DNA from: DATKUA01 sp965602675
GTDB lineage: Bacteria; Acidobacteriota; DATKUA01
Length of the DNA: 8,493 nucleotides
Assembly (NCBI GenBank): GCA_965602675.1
Contig: CBFCZO010000136.1
Span: forward strand, 1-8,493
Reading direction: 5' to 3'
Part shown: piece by piece, positions 5,668 to 8,493 of the stretch
Layout: every line of letters starts with the position of its first letter
Position numbering within the stretch: position 1 is the stretch's first letter
Notes under the pieces: model-generated
Databases searched by the model: none
Told to the model about the DNA's origin: nothing
The model's input: only the letters and a program-made list of their open reading frames with translations
Program-made: the position numbers and the translations under genes

Positions 5668-6771
5668 ATGTCGCATATCGTGCTTGAGAGCGCCGCGAAG
5701 AGCACAGTCGAGGTGGACGGCCGTTCGGTGTTGTATTTCGGCGGCACTAATTACCTTGGTATGAGCTACAACAGCGAGGTGATACTCGCGACGCAGGAGG
5801 GGTTGATCCGCTGGGGTCTGAGCTCGGCCGGCTCCCGCGAGACAACGGGGAGCGCCGCTCCCCACTTTGAGCTTGAGAAGGCGCTTGCCGGATTTTTGGA
5901 GAGGGAAGAGGCAGTCAGCTACTGCAGCGGCTATTCGGTGAACCTGGTGTTGCTGCAGGCGTTGCGCGAGAGTTATGACATCTGCCTTGTCGATTCCGGC
6001 GCCCACTGCAGCGTAAGGGATGCGGTAGCGGGCTCGGAGATGGAAGCCGTCACATTCAAGCACGGCGATGCCTCCGATCTGGGAGCGAAGCTGAGGGAGC
6101 ACTGCGCGTCGGGCAAGAAGCCGATGGTTTGCACCGACGGGGTGTTTTCGTCGGGGGCGGTTGCTCCGATAGGCGATTACAAGGACGCAGCGATGAAGTA
6201 CGGCGGGGCTGTGATGATGGACGACGCCCACGGTATCGGTGTGCTCGGGGAGGGGGGCAAGGGTACGCTCGAGCATCTGGGAGTGGCAGCGGAAGGGGTT
6301 TATCAGACAGGTACGCTGAGCAAGGCGTTCGGCTGCTTCGGGGGCTTCGCGGCGGGTGAGGTGCCGATGTCGCGCCTGATCAGGGAGAGCAGTCCCGCCT
6401 ACATCGGCGCGACGCCGCTGCCTCCAGCCTTGGCGGGGGCAGCGATTGTGTCCATCGATATAGTGAGGAGGACCCCGCAACTTCGGCAGACGCTTCGGAG
6501 AAACGCGAACAGGTTGAAGGCGGGGCTGCGGACGATCGGAATAGAATTCGAGGACGGACCGACGCCGATAGCCGTTTTCATGCCGGGAGACAGGAGGTAT
6601 AACGAGCGGATTCACCGGCGACTGCTCGAGCGCGACATCCTGATTCCTTATAATTTTTATCCCGGCGGTCCGGCGGATGGTTTTTTCCGGATGGTGGTGA
6701 CGGCTGGGCATACCGTGAAGCAGATCGACCGCGCGCTGGAGGGGCTGATGGATCTGGTCAGCGGCGATTAG
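5668..6771 (+). CDS. PLP-dependent alpha-oxoamine synthase family enzyme (8-amino-7-oxononanoate synthase / 2-amino-3-ketobutyrate CoA ligase-like)
   Basis: 367 residues from ATG 5668, which follows AGGG (5657-5660) at 7 nt. A GTG at 5554 would add 38 residues that do not resemble the family. Fold-type I aminotransferase features: His113 in DSGAHCS (stacks on the cofactor ring), TDGVFSSGAVAP (156-167), Asp185 and His188 in MMDDAHGIGVLGEGG, Schiff-base Lys219 in TLSKAFGCFGGF, and Arg341 in FRMVVTAGHT, at the position that binds the substrate carboxylate in the family. The family condenses an amino acid with an acyl-CoA, releasing CO2 and CoA. The N-terminus lacks the helix of about 30 residues found in BioF, KBL and SPT, starting directly at VEVDGRSVLYFGGTNYLG. 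No other biotin gene is nearby, so a bioF name is not justified. The PGGPADGFFR segment suggests a separate, BioF-like subgroup. The 3' end overlaps the convergent C39-like gene by 14 bp. Confidence 0.9.
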   Translation: MSHIVLESAAKSTVEVDGRSVLYFGGTNYLGMSYNSEVILATQEGLIRWGLSSAGSRETTGSAAPHFELEKALAGFLEREEAVSYCSGYSVNLVLLQALRESYDICLVDSGAHCSVRDAVAGSEMEAVTFKHGDASDLGAKLREHCASGKKPMVCTDGVFSSGAVAPIGDYKDAAMKYGGAVMMDDAHGIGVLGEGGKGTLEHLGVAAEGVYQTGTLSKAFGCFGGFAAGEVPMSRLIRESSPAYIGATPLPPALAGAAIVSIDIVRRTPQLRQTLRRNANRLKAGLRTIGIEFEDGPTPIAVFMPGDRRYNERIHRRLLERDILIPYNFYPGGPADGFFRMVVTAGHTVKQIDRALEGLMDLVSGD

Positions 6772-7450
6772 TCCGCGCGCCGGCGGGTCCGATGTTGATG
6801 ATTCTGCCGCTGAAGGCGGCGGCGAATCTGGCTGCCGGTATCCAGCAGTTGCGCCTGAGCTGGGGTGAGCGGCCTGAGGGGTTGTTGAGTAGAAGCGCCT
6901 CGACAGCGGAGCCGACGGTCGAGTATCCATGGGCGAGGACCAGGTGGCCGCGGTTGCGGGTGATCTCGCCGGCAGTGCCGAGTTCGTATGAGACCGAAGC
7001 GATGACGAGGCTGCCGTTGTCGATGATGGCTGCGATGCCGGGGAGGTCGACAGGGGCGGCGCAATCGGCTTGGAGGCCAGAGTCGACCGCCAGGCGGGCG
7101 AGGGCGCTGTGGATCCAGCCCGAGGGTTTTCCTGCGGCAACGTCTTCCTCATGGATGAAGCCGCCGGCGGCCAGAGCGTCGCGGATCCAGTCCATCATCG
7201 TGCGGCGGGGGAGACCGAGGGCCTCGACGGCCATCTTGAGGGCGGCGATGCCGCACGCCTTCCATGACCAGTATTCGTATTCTTCTGGCGAGTCGGCCCC
7301 GAACTGGGGCCAGCGGGTATCTTCGCGCGCGCTGAGGAGGCCGTTGACGATGTCATGCACGAGCTCGGGGCTGGCGAACTGGCTGTAGTAGGGGATTTGG
7401 CGGGGGGATGTTGTTTGTCTGCCTGCGGGGGTGAAGTGTTCGGATTTCAT
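6758..7450 (-). CDS. C39-like (papain-fold) cysteine peptidase family protein, cytoplasmic
   Basis: 230 residues, with no signal peptide or membrane segment. The candidate active site follows the C39-like pattern: IPYYSQ (19-24, oxyanion Gln24), Cys66 in KACGIAALKM, His169 in NRGHLVLAHGY, and Asn190 in LLNNPSG where Asp or Asn completes the triad. The stretch between the Gln and the Cys (about 40 residues, rich in Trp, Glu and Tyr) is longer than usual for this fold and looks like a subfamily trait. There is no ABC transporter or membrane domain, so it is not a bacteriocin exporter. The substrate may be a peptide or an amide; hydrolase and transferase activities are both possible. The ATG at 7448-7450 is preceded by AGGAG (7464-7468) at 13 nt, a little long. 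It is convergent with the synthase gene, sharing 14 bp at the stops, and no terminator is visible for either. Confidence 0.75.
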   Translation of the reverse strand: MKSEHFTPAGRQTTSPRQIPYYSQFASPELVHDIVNGLLSAREDTRWPQFGADSPEEYEYWSWKACGIAALKMAVEALGLPRRTMMDWIRDALAAGGFIHEEDVAAGKPSGWIHSALARLAVDSGLQADCAAPVDLPGIAAIIDNGSLVIASVSYELGTAGEITRNRGHLVLAHGYSTVGSAVEALLLNNPSGRSPQLRRNCWIPAARFAAAFSGRIINIGPAGARTNRR

Positions 7451-7500
7451 GGTTGTCGGTGCGCTCCTGCGGTTTCAGCGGCGTGATGTTGGGAATTTTA

Positions 7501-7572
7501 CCACAGAGGGCACGGAGGACACGGAGAGAAGAATAGGGTTTTTAACCGCAGAGGACGCGGAGGGCGCAGAGT
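7501..7572. repeat. Two 27-bp blocks of a degenerate 9-mer tandem repeat
   Basis: Block one (7501-7527) reads CCACAGAGG, GCACGGAGG, ACACGGAGA. Block two (7546-7572) reads CCGCAGAGG, ACGCGGAGG, GCGCAGAGT. The blocks start 45 bp apart, exactly five 9-mer units, and each is preceded by a T-run plus A (TTTTA, TTTTTAA). From memory, CACAGAG/GCAGAGG repeats of this kind are dispersed in intergenic DNA of many uncultured bacterial genomes. Function unknown. Confidence 0.75.
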
Positions 7573-7631
7573 GAAAGAAGAAGTGGAAGAGGAGAGTAAA
7601 AGAAGAGGAAAGAAGAAGAGGGGATTGAAGA

Positions 7632-7694
7632 CCACGGGCAGGATGCCAGTGCCACCTCGCGGGGCGAGATCAGGGCGGCATAAAGGCCGTCCCT
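7632..7694. repeat. Cluster of three hairpins, dispersed intergenic repeat type
   Basis: CACGGGCA-GGA-TGCCAGTG (7633-7651, one mismatch), CTCGC-GGG-GCGAG (7656-7668, perfect) and AGGGCGGC...GCCGTCCCT (7672-7694, one bulge) follow each other almost without gap. The first and third resemble short palindromic repeats that I recall being scattered through intergenic DNA of Verrucomicrobia, Planctomycetes and related groups. That recall needs a genome search to confirm. Confidence 0.6.
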
Positions 7695-7791
7695 ACAGTG
7701 ATTTACGAACAATCATTACCGAACGACGGGGAGGCGGGGTTGGTGAGGATTTATCCCGCCGCTGGTGGGATAGTAACTACCAGCCTCAATC

Positions 7792-8262
7792 TTACTTTGA
7801 TTCACGACATATCTTGCCAACTATTGAGACCGGCATACCACTATGCTTTGAGTAAATAGATAATGTGTATTTATCTATATCTTCATTCATGTTGTTTGGA
7901 TCAACTGCTCTGAACCTGGCACTATAAATTTCGCGACCACCAGCGAATAACATTCCGTTGTTACGAAGGAGAAGGATATTGCCCAACATTGATGCTGCAG
8001 GCACCACTTTTCCATTACTAGTGCTTGAGAAGACCAGTTTGACTTCATTTAATTGAATATTGTTGATGGATTTGTTCTCGAGCTTGAAATCAACTTCGAT
8101 CTCTGGCCAATTAAAACGTGTTTCAATTAAATGTAATATGAACTTATGGCTTTTTTGTCTACGATTTTGGTAGCAGAAACTGGAGATAATGAATATAAAT
8201 GTGAGAGTAGAGATAATCAATACCCAGTCCCATTTCAGAATGGATTCCAACGCTTGCATCAT
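7792..8262 (-). CDS. Small single-pass membrane protein of unknown function, AT-rich gene
   Basis: 156 residues, with no family recognised. Residues about 12-29 (WDWVLIISTL onward) form one membrane helix, followed by a strongly basic stretch RRQKSHK (34-40), which by the positive-inside rule puts the C-terminal domain in the cytoplasm. Residues about 52-150 alternate hydrophobic and polar positions (EIEVDFKLENKS, VKLVFSS, KYTLSIYS) and are probably beta-rich. ATG ATG at 8257-8262 follows GGAG (8270-8273) at 7 nt, and a promoter lies just upstream. Base composition is clearly more AT-rich, with AAT/ATA-type codons unlike the neighbouring genes, suggesting transfer from another genome. No partner gene is in the window. 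Confidence 0.7.
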   Translation of the reverse strand: MMQALESILKWDWVLIISTLTFIFIISSFCYQNRRQKSHKFILHLIETRFNWPEIEVDFKLENKSINNIQLNEVKLVFSSTSNGKVVPAASMLGNILLLRNNGMLFAGGREIYSARFRAVDPNNMNEDIDKYTLSIYSKHSGMPVSIVGKICRESK

Positions 8263-8286
8263 TCCATTTCTCCAATGATTATTGTC

Positions 8287-8316
8287 AATATATTACCTGT
8301 GATCTTCTGTGGTCAA
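8287..8316 (-). promoter_or_regulatory. Sigma-70-type promoter of the small membrane protein gene
   Basis: The minus strand reads TTGACC (8316-8311), an 18-nt spacer, then TATATT (8292-8287), five of six matches each. The start would fall near 8280, leaving a leader of about 18 nt that still contains the ribosome site. The surroundings are AT-rich, which raises the chance of a random match. Confidence 0.45.
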
Positions 8317-8397
8317 GCGGCAGAATTCTATATTATTTTTCCTGTTAATTGCGTCTCTCCGAAACCTACCGCGCCGACGGCAACCTCTGCGATGAAA

Positions 8398-8440
8398 TGT
8401 AGGGCGGTCCTTCGTGGGGCGGGGGCCGTAAACGACCCCC
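8398..8440. repeat. GC-rich hairpin repeat related to the one at 7672-7697
   Basis: Begins TGTAGGGCGGTCC (8398-8410) and continues into a hairpin GGGGGCCGT-AA-ACGACCCCC (8421-8440, one mismatch). The left element on the opposite strand starts TGTAGGGACGGCC (7697 leftward), so the two are related and point away from each other, flanking the AT-rich gene. After 8440 a weak pairing CCCCCT (8437-8442) / AGGGGG (8468-8473) precedes a T-rich run (8478-8488). No plus-strand gene lies before it to terminate. Confidence 0.5.
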
Positions 8441-8493
8441 CTATCCATGAAAGGCTGCCGGTTGTCAAGGGGGCTGATTTTTCTTTTTCACGT

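Larger units (their letters stand above)
7451..7791. other. Gene-free repeat-rich intergenic region
   Basis: 341 bp with no convincing gene. In order it holds the C39-like gene's ribosome site, two blocks of 9-mer repeats, a polypurine tract (27 uninterrupted purines at 7598-7624), a cluster of three hairpins at 7632-7694, and an inverted repeat GCTGGT-N12-ACCAGC (7761-7784). An open frame on the plus strand from 7571 is low-complexity and runs over the repeats, so it is not called. Confidence 0.7.

Noticed and set aside
5542..7152. Long open frame of 536 codons on the minus strand
   Set aside because: Antisense to the alpha-oxoamine synthase and out of frame within the C39-like gene; the translation is Arg/Pro/Ala-rich with no domain.
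6758..7450. Bacteriocin processing peptidase of a C39 ABC exporter
   Set aside because: No membrane segments or ATPase domain in the protein or its neighbours, and no double-glycine leader peptide gene seen.
7501..7572. CRISPR array
   Set aside because: Only two short degenerate blocks made of 9-mers, with no constant repeat, no spacers of regular length and no cas genes.
7761..7784. GCTGGT-N12-ACCAGC as terminator of the small membrane-protein gene
   Set aside because: Right place (just downstream of the stop on the minus strand), but the loop is long and no T-run follows on that strand.
7571..7855. 94-codon frame on the plus strand with KRRGKKKR and GRMPVPP, GRHKGRPY
   Set aside because: It starts in the 9-mer repeat, runs through the polypurine tract and the hairpin repeats, and overlaps the end of the membrane-protein gene. 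Its motifs are translations of the DNA repeats.

Overview
The window looks like a piece of chromosome from a Gram-negative (diderm) bacterium, most likely an uncultured, moderately high-GC lineage of the Acidobacteriota/Aminicenantota type or a neighbouring phylum. This rests on an Oar-like TonB-dependent receptor with an N-terminal carboxypeptidase-regulatory-like domain, a sigma-54 activator, and intergenic repeat families of a kind I recall from uncultured-phylum genomes. The taxonomic call is an inference and is not firm.

Layout, left to right. (1) 1-202: 3' flank of the receptor gene, with a clear rho-independent terminator at 131-163 and an unexplained long inverted repeat at 2-51. (2) 203-2890, minus: a complete outer-membrane TonB-dependent receptor. 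(3) 2891-3579: a 689-bp gene-free region. It carries a near-consensus sigma-54 promoter (-24/-12, at 3142-3156) pointing at the receptor, and an approximately 240-nt leader with a hairpin and a very strong Shine-Dalgarno followed by a two-codon ORF. (4) 3580-5394, minus: a sigma-54-dependent activator with a cysteine-containing GAF-like sensor, a PAS-like segment, an AAA+ domain with GAFTGA, and a Fis-type HTH. Upstream of it lie a good sigma-70 promoter, palindromes, and an in-frame 28-codon leader ORF. (5) 5668-6771, plus: a PLP-dependent alpha-oxoamine synthase family enzyme with a terminator-like hairpin in its leader. (6) 6758-7450, minus: a C39-like papain-fold cysteine peptidase that meets the synthase tail to tail with a 14-bp overlap. 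(7) 7451-7791: intergenic repeats (two 27-bp blocks of a degenerate 9-mer, a polypurine tract, a cluster of three hairpins). (8) 7792-8262, minus: an AT-rich gene for a single-pass membrane protein of unknown function. (9) 8263-8493: its promoter, then another GC-rich hairpin repeat.

How the genes may work together. The simplest reading is that the sigma-54 activator senses a cytoplasmic signal, possibly through its Cys cluster, and switches on the downstream receptor gene from the sigma-54 promoter; the receptor would then import a ligand in a TonB-dependent way. The activator-promoter-receptor arrangement is the strongest 'system' in the window. The synthase and the C39-like protein are opposite-strand neighbours whose link, if any, is only positional. 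The AT-rich membrane protein looks like a later arrival. I see no CRISPR array, rRNA, tRNA, transposase or phage gene.
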